Position numbers and translations under genes: made by a program | Notes under the pieces: generated by a model | Seen by the model: only the letters and a program-made list of their open reading frames with translations | Told to the model about the DNA's origin: nothing | Database searches by the model: none | DNA from: Saururus chinensis | Taxonomy: Eukaryota; Streptophyta; Magnoliopsida; Piperales; Saururaceae | Length of the DNA stretch: 64,000 nt | NCBI GenBank assembly: GCA_035235625.1 | Contig: CP141142.1 | Location: forward strand, 13,112,995-13,176,994 | Reading direction: 5' to 3' | In this document: positions 1 to 10,106 of the stretch, piece by piece | Layout of the letters: every line of letters starts with the position of its first letter | How positions within the stretch are numbered: position 1 is the stretch's first letter

Positions 1-2
1 TG

Positions 3-1436
3 GACGAATTGGAACTGTTTATAACTGAAATGATCAAAGAACATGGGATATATCCTGATATTGTGACTTACAATACAATGATTGAGGCGCACTGTCGTCA
101 GGGAAATTTGGATGAAGCATTCAAGTTGATTAGTACAATGTCTGAGAAGGGTTTGAGGTCTAGTGTGCAAACATACCATTCTGTCATGAATGGACTCTCT
201 AGGAGAGGAAAGTATCTTCAGGCAAAAGAGTGTTTGGGTGAGTTGTTGGGGCGTGGGCTGAGTCCAAATACTGCTACGTATAATATTATGATTAGTGGAT
301 GTTGTAAAAAGGATGACTTTGTTGAGGCATTGAAGACTTATGAGGAATTGTTGACTCGCAAACTCATTCCTGATTTAGTTACTTTCAGCTTGCTGATTGG
401 TCTGTTTACAAGAAAAGGAGATATGGATCAGGCCATGAGACATTTCAAGGATATGAAGGTTATGGGCTTGGCTCCAGATAGTGTAATTTATACTATGCTT
501 ATTGGTGGATTTTGTCAGTCAGGTTTAGTCTCTAAGGCTCTGAAGTTACGAGATGTAATGGTGGACGAAGGATGTTTTCCAGATGTAGTCACATATAATA
601 TAATTATGAATGGGATGTGTAATGAAAGGAAGTTATCTGATGCTCATAATCTGTTCACTGAAATGGTGGAAAGGGGGATAGTTCCCGACCGCTGTACGTT
701 TACAACTCTCATTAATGGTTACTGTAAAACTCATTCTATTGAAAAAGCTTTAGGTTTGTTTGACATGATGGTGGAGAGGAACCTTAAGCCAGATGTTGTT
801 ACTTATAATACTTTAATCGATGGGTTCTGCAGGGAAGGTGATGTTGAGAAAGCTAATGATTTGTGGGACCATATGATCAGTCAAGGTGTATTTCCTAATC
901 ATGTTACTTACAGTATTATGATAAATGAACTATGTAATAGAGGGTGTCTGGTTGAGGCACTTGACTTATGGGATGATATGGTTACTAAAGGGATTGTTCC
1001 TAATGTTGTGACTTACAACTCTGTCTTGAAAGGTTATTGTTGGTCAGGAAACCTACAAAAAGCACAAGAGTTTTTGGATAAAATGATCTCAGATGGCATC
1101 ATTCCTGATAAGAAAACGTACAATACCCTTATTCATAGGTTTGTTAAAGAAGAAAAGATGAGTGAAGCTCTGGCCTTGATTAATAAAATGGAGAACCAAG
1201 CAGTACTTCCTGACGTTAAGAGTTATAATTTACTTCTTTATGGGTTTTGTGAGCAGGGTAGGATGGAAGAAGCCGATATGGTCTTTAAGATGATGGTTGG
1301 GAAAGGCTTGGAACCTGATAAGTCCACTTACAAATCGCTTATTAATGGATATGTGGCTCAGGACCACCTGAAAAAGGCATTTCAGTTGCATGATGAGATG
1401 CTACAGAAGGGCCTTATGCCTGATGACAATTTCTAA
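3..1436 (+). CDS. P-class pentatricopeptide repeat protein, 3' part
   Basis: The frame is open from the window edge, so the true start lies upstream; the TTG at 9 is internal. About 477 codons are visible and consist almost entirely of some 13 PPR motifs of 35 residues. Each has the helix-A signature (VTYNTMI, ATYNIMI, VTYNTLIDGFC and similar) followed by a G-x-x-P-D/N linker. No E, E+ or DYW tail is present, so this is a P-class protein. Such proteins bind organellar RNA and act in processing, stabilisation or translation, mostly in mitochondria or plastids. The C terminus (HDEMLQKGLMPDDNF) resembles, from memory, that of the Arabidopsis At5g01110 type, which makes orthology plausible but unproven. 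There is no frameshift or internal stop. The targeting peptide and start are outside the window, and a transposon begins about 290 bases after the stop. Confidence 0.93.
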   Translation, partial: DELELFITEMIKEHGIYPDIVTYNTMIEAHCRQGNLDEAFKLISTMSEKGLRSSVQTYHSVMNGLSRRGKYLQAKECLGELLGRGLSPNTATYNIMISGCCKKDDFVEALKTYEELLTRKLIPDLVTFSLLIGLFTRKGDMDQAMRHFKDMKVMGLAPDSVIYTMLIGGFCQSGLVSKALKLRDVMVDEGCFPDVVTYNIIMNGMCNERKLSDAHNLFTEMVERGIVPDRCTFTTLINGYCKTHSIEKALGLFDMMVERNLKPDVVTYNTLIDGFCREGDVEKANDLWDHMISQGVFPNHVTYSIMINELCNRGCLVEALDLWDDMVTKGIVPNVVTYNSVLKGYCWSGNLQKAQEFLDKMISDGIIPDKKTYNTLIHRFVKEEKMSEALALINKMENQAVLPDVKSYNLLLYGFCEQGRMEEADMVFKMMVGKGLEPDKSTYKSLINGYVAQDHLKKAFQLHDEMLQKGLMPDDNF

Positions 1437-1728
1437 AAGGACACAGCATCTCCTTGCATCTTGAATGATTGAACTACTTCCCTACTAACAGGAGCGCTTT
1501 GCGAATGAATATGTGCTCATTGTTTTTTAGTTGTTTACAATGTTTCCCTTTGTCAGTAACTCTCATATGTTACAGGATTGCCTGACATGAGGCCAGGAAG
1601 CTGTCTTCTATGAAGATTTTGCTTGCCACTGCCAGGATAGTTCTCAAGTGTCCACATTCGATAGATAATTGACCTGTTATGACTTTCAGGTTCTTGATGC
1701 ATTCCAAACTTTGAGAATATATGACTAA
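1437..1728 (+). other. Probable 3' UTR and flank of the PPR gene
   Basis: This is AT-rich non-coding sequence between the PPR stop codon and the left end of the TIR element at 1729. No convincing polyadenylation signal or second gene is visible. Confidence 0.4.
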
Positions 1729-1877
1729 GGGTTCGTTTGTTTGGCTTATTCAGACCTTTTTCTGATTAAGCCACTTAAAAGCCAGCCAAAAGCCGGCTTT
1801 TCAGGCTGTTTGTTATGAGCCAAATTCTGGGCTGATTCAGCAAAGAAATCAGATTGTGTAATTTTATAGCCCAGGGA

Positions 1878-2270
1878 TCAAATGAGTTTGCCCGTCTGAT
1901 TTATTGAATTCAAAGTTCGAAGCCATGATCCCTCTTCTCTCCCTACCCTTGCTGTCCCTCCCTTAAATAGTGACTGGTTGGAGGTCTGCCCATCGTTGCT
2001 GCTGCCGGCTGAAGCGGTGGTCGTGCTGTTGTATGCTGGGGAAATCGGATGGTGGACCTTCACCTTCATGGCCAACCCAAAGTAGTGGCCAACGGCTCCA
2101 TCTCTGACCTCTTCTCGAAATTGAGAATCTCTTGATGAGCTCATTTGTTTCAGTGCTGACCCATCATTGTACAAGCCAAGTGTGGAAGGCAGTGTCGTCA
2201 TCGAAGTTCTCAGCATCGACATTGAAGTTTGGGGAAAGCAGGTTCATGACGCTGAATCCAGGGAGGGCTG
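1878..2270 (-). other. Unrecognised coding-like segment
   Basis: The minus strand has a 114-codon open frame (1878-2222). Just upstream, in another frame, is a protein-like stretch containing NLLSPNFNVDAENFDDDTAF. Base composition here is higher in GC than the surroundings. It may be another captured gene fragment with a frameshift. I do not recognise a family and cannot exclude a spurious frame. Confidence 0.2.
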
Positions 2271-2865
2271 TCATGGCCGTGGATGAGGACTGATGGGCTC
2301 ACTTATTGTCCTCTTAGCACTTGCTTTTAGCCCGGCCATCTGTTTGAGGAAATGCCGAGCAAGGAGTGCTTCCGTGCTTCAAGGCATCGCTTGACTCAGA
2401 TGGGTAATTCCTCTCTCTTCTTTAGGTTTTTCCTCTCCTAATTTTACTGCTTTTAACTATTTCTACATATCGAGTTTGTTTCTGATTGTTCCAAGTTTTC
2501 ATTAATAATTTGATTCTGATTGTTACTAGTTTTCATTAAACCAGGTACTGCTATGCCGAGGATTTGATGCCCCAGAGGATTTTTAAGTTTAAAATATTGT
2601 GAAATGGAAAGAAGTGTAACATTAGCATCTTTTTGGTGAGTATTTCTGGAACACTGATACTTAAATAAACTGTTGGAACAAACACATCAGAACTAAAATG
2701 GAATCCTATAATATATTGTCATGCTTATTATCATCTTTTTACTCTGCTTGTACTGATTTAGTTTTACATTGCTAAGATGGCACTTTTCTTGGTCATTTTA
2801 AGAGTTTAAGTATTTTTGTGCTATCTAATGACAACTGACTTTTGTATGTCTTTGTGTTCTGTCAG

Positions 2866-2979
2866 CTGATTATGCTAGTTCTACAGTCTACTGGAGGTGG
2901 AGCTGTAATCCTTGATGATTGTAACTTCCATGAGTCTGTCCATCTTGACAGTTTTGATTTGGACTGGACTTTGACTTTG
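2866..2979 (+). other. Exon-like fragment of unknown gene in TIR element
   Basis: A 114-base open segment (38 codons, phase 0) lies between an acceptor (TTCTGTCAG) and a donor (GTAAGT). Its translation contains ILDDCNFHESVHLDSFDLDW, which looks like real protein. The family is not recognised. Position and strand match the other gene scraps in the element. Confidence 0.35.
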
Positions 2980-3619
2980 GTAAGTGGGTATTGATCATGC
3001 ATTCAGGACAGCGTTGTTTATTTCCATCAATTTATATGGTGGAATATATCGTTCATGCTGGTGGCTGTATGCTGGGCTCTGTCTTGTGGGTGTTATCAAT
3101 TTGGTTATGCTGCCTTCCGGGTGTCGCAAACAGAGGTCATCAGTGAAGTCTTAAGTGGAAAGTAAAAATTCCTGTAAGATTTCGCCAGTTTTTTTCATTT
3201 CTCTTCTTGTTATGATAGAAAGTGAAAATAGCAAGTAGTAGTGACAAAGCAGATGTCCTTACAAGAAATAAATGAGCAGCAGTTGAGCATTTTGTTATAT
3301 TCATTCCTTACCACGAATTAGAGCTGCATTTGTATAAATTTTTAGGAGCCTTGGTTCTAATATTGCAAGCATATGCAGATGTTTAATCAGGCTTGTGCAT
3401 GTGGGAAGTGTTGGGTTTTCTTAATTTGAGTTAATTTGGTTGGTGAAATTGATACCCATTGTTGGCCCTCTCACCCAACAGTGAGTAGCTTGCAAAAGGA
3501 ATGAGTGAAAAATCCACTTGAAACATGTGCCCTTTAATTTGAATGTTTCAATATAATAATGCCTGTTTGAAGATGAAAGAATCTGGGAAGTGATTTCTGA
3601 TCTAGTTTATTGTTGCCAG

Positions 3620-3840
3620 GTATATAGATAGTGCAGGCATTGGTGGTGAGATTCCTTCAACATTTTCAAATCTGCGAAGCTTACTAACTGTGTAAGTAGT
3701 TACAACTTTGTATTCAAGATGCTCATTATGGCATGTTGTGTTTATGCCGCCATATTAAAACTTGCATCATATAGACAGTTAATTTTTCAGGTGGGCATCA
3801 GACAACTCATTTACTGGCAGAATTCCTGAATTCATTGGGC
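3620..3840 (+). pseudogene. LRR receptor-like kinase fragment (LRR exons only)
   Basis: Two exon-like pieces remain. The first (3620-3691) is 72 bases, the usual size of a one-repeat LRR exon. It is bounded by TTGCCAG and GTAAGT and encodes YIDSAGIGGEIPSTFSNLRS. The second (from 3791, after TTTTTCAG) encodes VWASDNSFTGRIPEFIG and then loses similarity. These match the LRR ectodomain of plant LRR-VIII-type receptor kinases (family knowledge). No signal peptide, malectin-like domain or kinase is present. It reads as a captured gene fragment inside the TIR element, not a working gene. Confidence 0.7.
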
Positions 3841-4200
3841 TAATGGAGGAACATTACTATGCAAGGATAAATATGAAATTTTTTTAATGGGTGGTAGTTT
3901 CATAACTGCTTCTCTTTGCATCTTTCTTTCATATTATTTATATTTTTCGTGCATACTTCTGATTGTTTAGAACCTCTTCTTAGGATAAATTGAACTGTAA
4001 GTAAAGTATAATGTACGAGGAATGTGTAACTGTAGCATTTTGATTTCCCTAATAAGAGACATTGTAAGCTTTCAAGGATTGCACTGCTGATGATGTTTGT
4101 TTACTTTGTTTGTTTCAGAAACGTTTCAAATGACTATTGTTGCAAATAAATTGCATGGAGACAGTAAATTACAATTCTTTCTACTATTTACGTAATTTCT

Positions 4201-4226
4201 CTCTCTCTCTCTCTAACACACACATG
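4201..4226. repeat. Short (CT)n/(CA)n tract
   Basis: A CT run is followed directly by CA repeats. It is a simple repeat within the first TIR element. Confidence 0.7.
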
Positions 4227-4635
4227 CCACACTCTCAGAAAGCTTGACTTTACTATGATAATGACTGAGCACCATGCTTACAATCCTCTGTTAACTACAG
4301 TAACATAATTAGTCAATTAAAGCCAAATTCATGTTTTATCAGTAGCTTTGAATCGTCTTGGCAATATAGGTAGTCTTGGTTCAAAAGATTAGATATTTAA
4401 TGAGTGTGCAGAGAGATAAATAGGTTTAGGGTATTGGATTGTGTTCCAAATAGTAGAGTAAAATTTTTACATATAAATCTCAATGTAGTAAAAGCAATGG
4501 AATACAGTGGGAAATGATTGGATTAAAATTTTAAATTTTTTGCTAAAATATAGGTAAATATGACAGTCACGAAACCCAATCCTTGTTTGTCTTCAATTAC
4601 ACTGCTTTAACTTGTGGGTGCCCTACAATGTGCAG

Positions 4636-5487
4636 AAGCATTGGCAGACCTTTGTCACTCAAGAAGATTTCCGTTTCCTTTCTATTAATGGAATAAATAC
4701 ACTCAGAATCCCAGTTGGATGGTGGATTACCCACGATCCAGATCCTCCTGCTCCTTTTGTTGGAGGCACTTTGGCTGCTTTGGATAATGGTTGCTCATGG
4801 GCATGGTAGGTTTCGTTTTATTTTATTTTATTTTTAAAAAAGTGTTATGTGTATCACATGCATTACTGGTAATTTAAGTATTATTAGGGAATTTGATACA
4901 ATTTTCTTGACATTGACTTAGGGCCTATAACCTTAAATGCATAATAGATCTCCATGCAGCACCTGGTTCACAAAATGGGATGGAACATAGTGGCAGCAGG
5001 GATGGTTCCATAGACTGGCCTAAATCTCCTGACAACATCTTGGAAAGTTTAAATGCTATAGAATTTCTGACTTCCCAGTACTCTTTCACATAGTTCAAAC
5101 ATTTCTTAGTTAGAAGATTCAGGATGTACCTTACTGGAAAGTTATTTAGCCTAGAACATGGTTTTATTTATTTGTAGGTACGCTAACTATCCCACTCTAT
5201 TGGGTGTGTAGCTTTTGAAAGTTATACTTGAAAATGTTTGCCAACTCTGCATTGTGCTTGTTCAGAAGTTTGACCAGATTTATGAATATCTATCTGGGTG
5301 CAGGGGAGTGGGTGAATGAGTAGAATGTGAAGAATGCTTCTCGAGAAACATATCAAGCCTATGGGAAGGCGCAACTAGATGCTTATGATGCTGCTTCATT
5401 TGGCTGGTCATATTGGACACTTAAAAACGCAAGACAACATTGGGATTTCGAGTGGCACATATTGAATAAATATCTTCTATTAGGTTG
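4636..5487 (+). pseudogene. GH5 glucan 1,3-beta-glucosidase fragment
   Basis: Four exon-like blocks resemble plant homologues of fungal exo-1,3-beta-glucanase. Block 4636-4805 encodes HWQTFVTQEDFRFL, then RIPVGWWI and PFVGGTLAALDN. Block 4922-5075 encodes IIDLHAAPGSQNGMEHSGS. Block 5178-5210 encodes YANYPTLLG. Block 5303-5487 encodes GEWVNE, then a stop, then ETYQAYGKAQLDAYDAASFG and WSYWTLKN. The exons between the third and fourth blocks, where the family carries its acid/base Glu, are missing. An in-frame TAG at 5321-5323 replaces a tryptophan that I recall as conserved. GT-AG junctions are kept at most edges, so genomic DNA was captured, not cDNA. It cannot encode an active enzyme. Confidence 0.85.
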
Positions 5488-5943
5488 AAAAAACTTAAAA
5501 CTGAAAATTTAGAGCTTTGTTAATTTAGTAGAAGGTTAACACTTACGTTATTTATTTTGTACATGTCATGTAGATTCCTCAGTGAGGCTGCAAATACCGG
5601 GCAATCTTTTGCTAATTTTTCTGGCATGCTAGTCTTTCTATGTGTATCAAACAATGTAACAAGGCCCACTTCCAAAGGATTTGAAAAAAAATTGTGGATA
5701 TTGTAAATCAGTAAATAAATGATGAGTTGAATGTCATTGCTAGTGAAGCTAAACTTGATGAAGCAAAATGTATTAAGTGGGTTGAACCTGATTCATGATA
5801 ATGAGATTTAAATTTAGATTCAGCTGCAGATTCAGTTTCAGATTCAGCTAGTTTAGTTTCAGATTTAACTAAATCAAATTATTAGCTTTTTAATTAATTA
5901 AGATAATTTTTTAGATTAAGATTCAGATGAAATAAACGGACCC

Positions 5944-6235
5944 TAAGTCGTGTGGTTTCTCTTACCGTGGATACCAAGGCGCTCACAGACCTACGTAATA
6001 TTTGATGCACAGAAGAGTCAACCAGCTTTAATATTGTACGCCAGACAAATATGAGCACAATTTGATGACAGCGTTGCAAATATAGAAATACAGAAAGAGA
6101 GAGAATAAAATTATCTGCAATGCACACAGATGCACCAAGTAATACAGACTTTTGTTACCAAAATTTATATTACTGACACCAAAAAAATAACTGTCAAAAA
6201 ATACAATAGATTATTCCTACTCAAGATACCTTAAT
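5944..6235. other. Spacer between the first TIR element and the MULE
   Basis: This is AT-rich sequence with no recognisable gene. Its last nine bases (6227-6235, TACCTTAAT) are the left copy of the MULE target duplication. Confidence 0.7.
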
Positions 6236-6588
6236 GGGAAATTTATTAAAATAATAATAAAAAAATAATAATTACCAAAATATACCATTTTGGAAAATAT
6301 TTCCTAAAGTGGTGTTTGTTTTTGCCACGATGGCGCCAGCGTGGCTTTTTTTTATATTTTTTAAGTTGATTTCGTCGTTTAGAACGACGAAATTAGCTTG
6401 AATATGATTTCATCGTTCTAAACGACGAAACCTTATATTACTTGACCCGGTTTTGTCGTTTAGAACGACGAAATCAACTTAAGCTGATTTCGTCGTTCTG
6501 AACGACGAAACTACCACACTTGTGTTATTTCGGGCTCGGTCGTGGGAGGACACTGATTTCGTCGTTCTAAACGACAAAATCAACTTAA
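6236..6588 (+). repeat. Left TIR of the MULE
   Basis: It matches the reverse complement of 9775-10106 over nearly its whole length. It contains five copies of a 27-bp imperfect palindrome with the core TTTCGTCGTT...AACGACGAAA, near 6368, 6406, 6449, 6485 and 6556. Confidence 0.92.
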
Positions 6589-6921
6589 ATTTTTTTAAAA
6601 TTACTATTTAAAACTAATTTTATCACTTGTCCCTGTTCATTCATTCAAAACACAGAACACAAAACACACATAAATATGCACGACTTCATTCATTCCACCC
6701 ATAACAAATATCACTATCACGAATATCACCATAAAAAATATAAGTAAAGTACATCATATACGAGTAACAAATATAATATATCACAAGTAATATCATAATC
6801 TCCTACGTCCTTGTCCTCGCCCTCGCCCTCGCCCTTGTCTTCGACGGGGGTGTACGAGCTCCTCATGATTTACCTCTGGCTGTGGCTCTAACTCTGGCTC
6901 CAACTGGGGCTCGGGCTCCGA

Positions 6922-9151
6922 CTAGGGCTGGGGTTCAGGCTCGGGCTCGGTCTCCGACTGGGGCTGGGGCTCCGGCTGCGACTCCATGTCAGGCTCCTGC
7001 TCGGGCTCCGGCTCAGCATAAGTAATAGATGGTACAATATGAGCTGGCCGATGTCGTCTATAATATAAAATCGGATCTGGCTGAGTGACATGTGTAGTAT
7101 CTGGAAATGATGAACCTGGAGGAGAGCTATATGCTGCTGATGATGATGGAATATCAGGGCATGAAGAGTGCATCGGCTGCGTCTGAGCGGCCTCGTCGAC
7201 AGGATAATCTCGATGAACATCCGTGATCACCGAATGAAGTAGTGGCAAGCTACGAAGGATATCATTAGACGATCTAATCACCGACTCATATGCTGCTGCT
7301 AAGTCCTCGCGCGAAATACAGGTGACAAGTGCATCACTCAAATACGCATTAGTATGTCGAAGCTGACGAAGCTATACAAAAATAAATTAAATATTAGATA
7401 AATAATTAAAACAAAATAAGAAAATAATATATGCCTTAATTAACAAAGTTGTACTTACTAGAGCTACCTCAGATGCTCCCCTAGGCTGATATGTTATCTC
7501 CTCTACATCATCGCGCGGTAAAATATATCGCCGTGTAATCGGTAAATACCAGTGCATATAAGTACTACGAACATCTCGCAATGTCGTAGCCAGCTCCCCT
7601 CTAATAATAGTGGATCTCCTATCCTCCCATCGAGCAATATACGACGCATGATATATAGCCCAGTCGGTAATATGGCGGCCCTGTCGAGTGATGCGATGGA
7701 CAAACTCGACAGTAGAAGGTGGGACCCCTTGCTCTAGGTTAAACTGGAGCATTACACGATCTGGCACATACATCTCTATAATCTCATAACATATGAGAGG
7801 GGTTCGAGAAAGCCACACCTCTCGACCGTCAGTGCAGAGTGGAGGTATCACAGCGAACAAGTCCTCCGAGTACGGCTGCCAAATTATCTATATAATATAT
7901 AAAGATAAGTTAGTTTAAATAACGACAAAATTTTTTAAAATCATTATATAAAAAAGTTCAACACGGCAATAAAATTACCTGGTATGGCCGCTGGTGGTCT
8001 AACTCCCCTCTATACAAACGGAGGACTCCTTGTGGATTTTCGGTTCTCTTCTTCCGAACATTCCACCTTAAGGAGTTAAATTTAAGAAATGAGTTCAGCA
8101 TATGTTCATAAAACGTTGCACAAAAAGTAATGTGGTAAACATAAATACAACCTACCTCGCCCCTAATGGAGCACCCTCGACCAAGCGACCCATCTCAGCA
8201 GTTGGTCGGCCGACGTATAAGTGCTCCCACGACCATAACTATGTCATAAAATAGTGATAACAAATATTAGAAATAAAAAATTATATGTGACTAAAACTCC
8301 AAGTAAAGTTACACAATTATTTACCTGAAGAAGAGTCAGACAACCCGCAATCCCCGAGGTCATGGCCTGGCATGCCTTTCCTAACTCTTGGTATAAGAAT
8401 GCGAGAGTAGCACTACCCCATGAATAAGTGCTAGCCATGTCAAAGTCGTGAAGGAGAGAGAGATACGAAACATGCACGTGGCTGCTCGTGGTATCCGCAA
8501 ATATAGTGGCTCCAAGTAAATGCAATATATAGGCTTGTGCATGCTGCTCGATAACTATCTCTGTAGCATCGGCTGGGAGCTCACGAAACTCCTGTAACAG
8601 CCATCGTAGGCTCACTCGGCTACCACACATCACTGTAGGAGGAGGAGCTCTACCAAGAAGTCTAAGTAATATATCCATATGAGCTCCTCCCGTCGTGCCT
8701 GTCACCGGACGTCCATCAATACGGAGTCCTAATAGAACTGCCACATCCATGAGCGTGATGGACATCTCTCCATATGACAAATGAAACGTCTGTGTCTCCC
8801 TCCTCCATCTCTCAACAAGAGCCGTCAATAGAGGCCAATCGAGACGAACATACTGTAGATGAATGAAATGGCCGAATCCCGCTCGCTCGATATAAGGTAA
8901 TATATGCTCATCTATAGGCCAATGGCGGAGGTATTTAAAATGTTCGGTGCACTCAAGGCACCCAGGGTCCTATAATAAATTTTAAAATTATAACATGTCG
9001 TATTATATCAACCAAAAAACAATGAAACAAATTTAAAAAAAAGTTATCATACCTCTCCTCTCCAAATAGCAGCAGACCTATGTGACTCCTGCTCTACGAG
9101 TAAAGAAGCGTCACTCGGGCCTGGCCCATAACAAGGCTCTGCATGATCCAT
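6922..9151 (-). CDS. Plant mobile domain (PMD) protein, MAIN/MAIL-like, MULE-borne
   Basis: Six exons can be read: 9151-9053, 8969-8325, 8238-8156, 8066-7979, 7887-7459 and 7371-6922. All junctions are GT-AG and phases match, giving 1794 bases or 597 residues with no stop or frameshift. The protein follows the PMD order (PF10536 type; MAIN, MAIL and the PP7-long-form family): an N-terminal CLECTEHFKYLRHWPIDE block, then FHLSYGEMSITLMDVAVLLG, LRIDGRPVTG, LWSWEHLYVGRP and IIWQPYSEDL. A Pro/Glu/Gln-rich tail of the EPEPEQEP type ends it. Host PMD proteins act in the nucleus in gene and TE silencing; the role of element-borne copies is unknown. The ATG at 9151 is the first after an in-frame stop. 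A fused upstream transposase exon is possible, but the obvious join creates a stop. Confidence 0.82.
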
Positions 9152-9240
9152 ATGATCTGTGGAAGATGAAGATAATATCATTAATCATAAGGAATACATG
9201 CGTACGTAACTAAAAAAATATAATAAATACAGAGGTTGAT

Positions 9241-9475
9241 TATATGTTTACCAATCAACAGGAGGGTTTCTACATGATTTACTATTATGCCCACTTTGTT
9301 TACACCTCCCGCATTTATATCCTTCTCTACCATCTCTTTCCATTGTTCTGCGGTCCATGGTATTCCTAATGCGAACAGACCGTGGGCGACCGGGTTGCCT
9401 TGTTGCTATCGGTGGGTATAACACAAACGGTATATCCCTCTCCCAATACTCCTGACCACGAGGAGAATAAAATTA
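9241..9475 (-). pseudogene. MULE transposase C-terminal remnant (zinc knuckle)
   Basis: The frame reads EYWERDIPFVLYPP, then TRQPGRPRSVRIRN, then a CCHC knuckle, YKCGRCKQSGHNSKSC (C-x2-C-x4-H-x4-C), and stops after PPVDW. The GRP-rich linker followed by this knuckle is the usual end of plant MURA/MULE transposases. The DDE catalytic core and SWIM finger that should precede it are missing. It lies just upstream of the PMD gene on the same strand, the order expected if the parent element encoded transposase and PMD together. Confidence 0.8.
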
Positions 9476-9540
9476 TGCAGAGTACACATTTCTATAAGTA
9501 GAAGATGTGTAAAACAATGATGCATTGATTGGCTAGACTA

Positions 9541-9640
9541 AGGCGGCGGCGGACTGAGGTCGGCGGCGGCGGACTGAGGTCGGCAGCGGCGGACTGAAGT
9601 CGGCGGCGGCGGAATGAGGTCAGCGGCGGCGGGCTGGATG
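9541..9640. repeat. 20-bp GC-rich tandem repeat, five copies
   Basis: Units of the form CGGCGGCGGCGGACTGAGGT repeat at exact 20-bp spacing with a few substitutions. On the minus strand they could encode a Pro/Arg-rich N-terminal exon (open frame 9492-9698) for a transcript starting in the right TIR. That use is inference. Confidence 0.85.
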
Positions 9641-9744
9641 GCGGCGGCGAGTTTGGCAGCGTTCGGACGTCGGCAGAAGCGGCGGAGCGAAAACACACTG
9701 GAACGCGACGGGAGGCGGAGCGGAGTCGTGGATATAACGACGAT

Positions 9745-10106
9745 GATTTTGTCGTTCAGAACGACGAAATCAACTTAAGTTGATTTCGTCGTTTAGAACA
9801 ACGAAATCAGTGTCCTCCCACGATCGAGCCCGAAATAACACAAGTGTGGTAGTTTCGTCGTTCAGAACAACGAAATCGGGTCAAGTAATATAAGGTTTCG
9901 TCGTTTAGAACGACGAAATCGTATTCAAGCCAATTTCGTCGTTCTAAACGACGAAATCAACTTAAAAAATATAAAAAAAAGCCACTTGTTGGCGCTTGAC
10001 TATTTGGCGCCCGTGTATAAAACGAACACCACTTTGGGAAATATTTCTCAAAGTAATATATTTTAGTAATTATTTTTTATTTATTTATTTTTTTAATAAA
10101 TTTCCC
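9745..10106 (-). repeat. Right TIR of the MULE
   Basis: It is the inverse of 6236-6588, with five copies of the same palindrome near 9745, 9781, 9851, 9893 and 9931. Palindromes are arranged differently from the left arm: one is missing where the left has two, and one is added at the inner end. Confidence 0.9.

Larger units (their letters stand above)
1729..5943. mobile_element. Harbinger-like TIR element carrying gene fragments (Pack-TIR type)
   Basis: The left end reads GGGTTCGTTTGTTT and the reverse complement of the right end reads GGGTCCGTTTATTT, 12 of 14 positions matching. Both ends are flanked by TAA (1726-1728 and 5944-5946), the TWA target duplication typical of PIF/Harbinger. The 4.2-kb interior has no transposase, so it would be non-autonomous. 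It holds exon-sized coding scraps with consensus splice sites from at least two unrelated plant genes, an LRR receptor kinase and a GH5 glucanase, all on the plus strand. The terminal match is short and TAA is a weak duplication in AT-rich DNA. A chance pairing around ordinary pseudogenes remains possible. Confidence 0.55.
6236..10106 (-). mobile_element. Mutator-like element (MULE) carrying a PMD gene
   Basis: The ends are GGGAAATTTATTAAAA on the left and its exact inverse on the right. They are flanked by a perfect 9-bp target duplication, TACCTTAAT, at 6227-6235 and 10107-10115. Nine-base duplications and long TIRs are diagnostic of MULEs. The TIRs run about 350 bp (6236-6588 and about 9745-10106). 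Inside, on the minus strand, are the C-terminal zinc-knuckle end of a MULE transposase (9241-9475) and a six-exon PMD gene (6922-9151). The catalytic transposase region is absent, so the copy is a deletion derivative that would need help from another element. The intact duplication indicates insertion as one unit. Confidence 0.93.

Noticed and set aside
6888..7220. Arg/Ser-rich minus-strand frame resembling an SR protein
   Set aside because: It is an alternative frame of the Pro/Glu-rich PMD tail.
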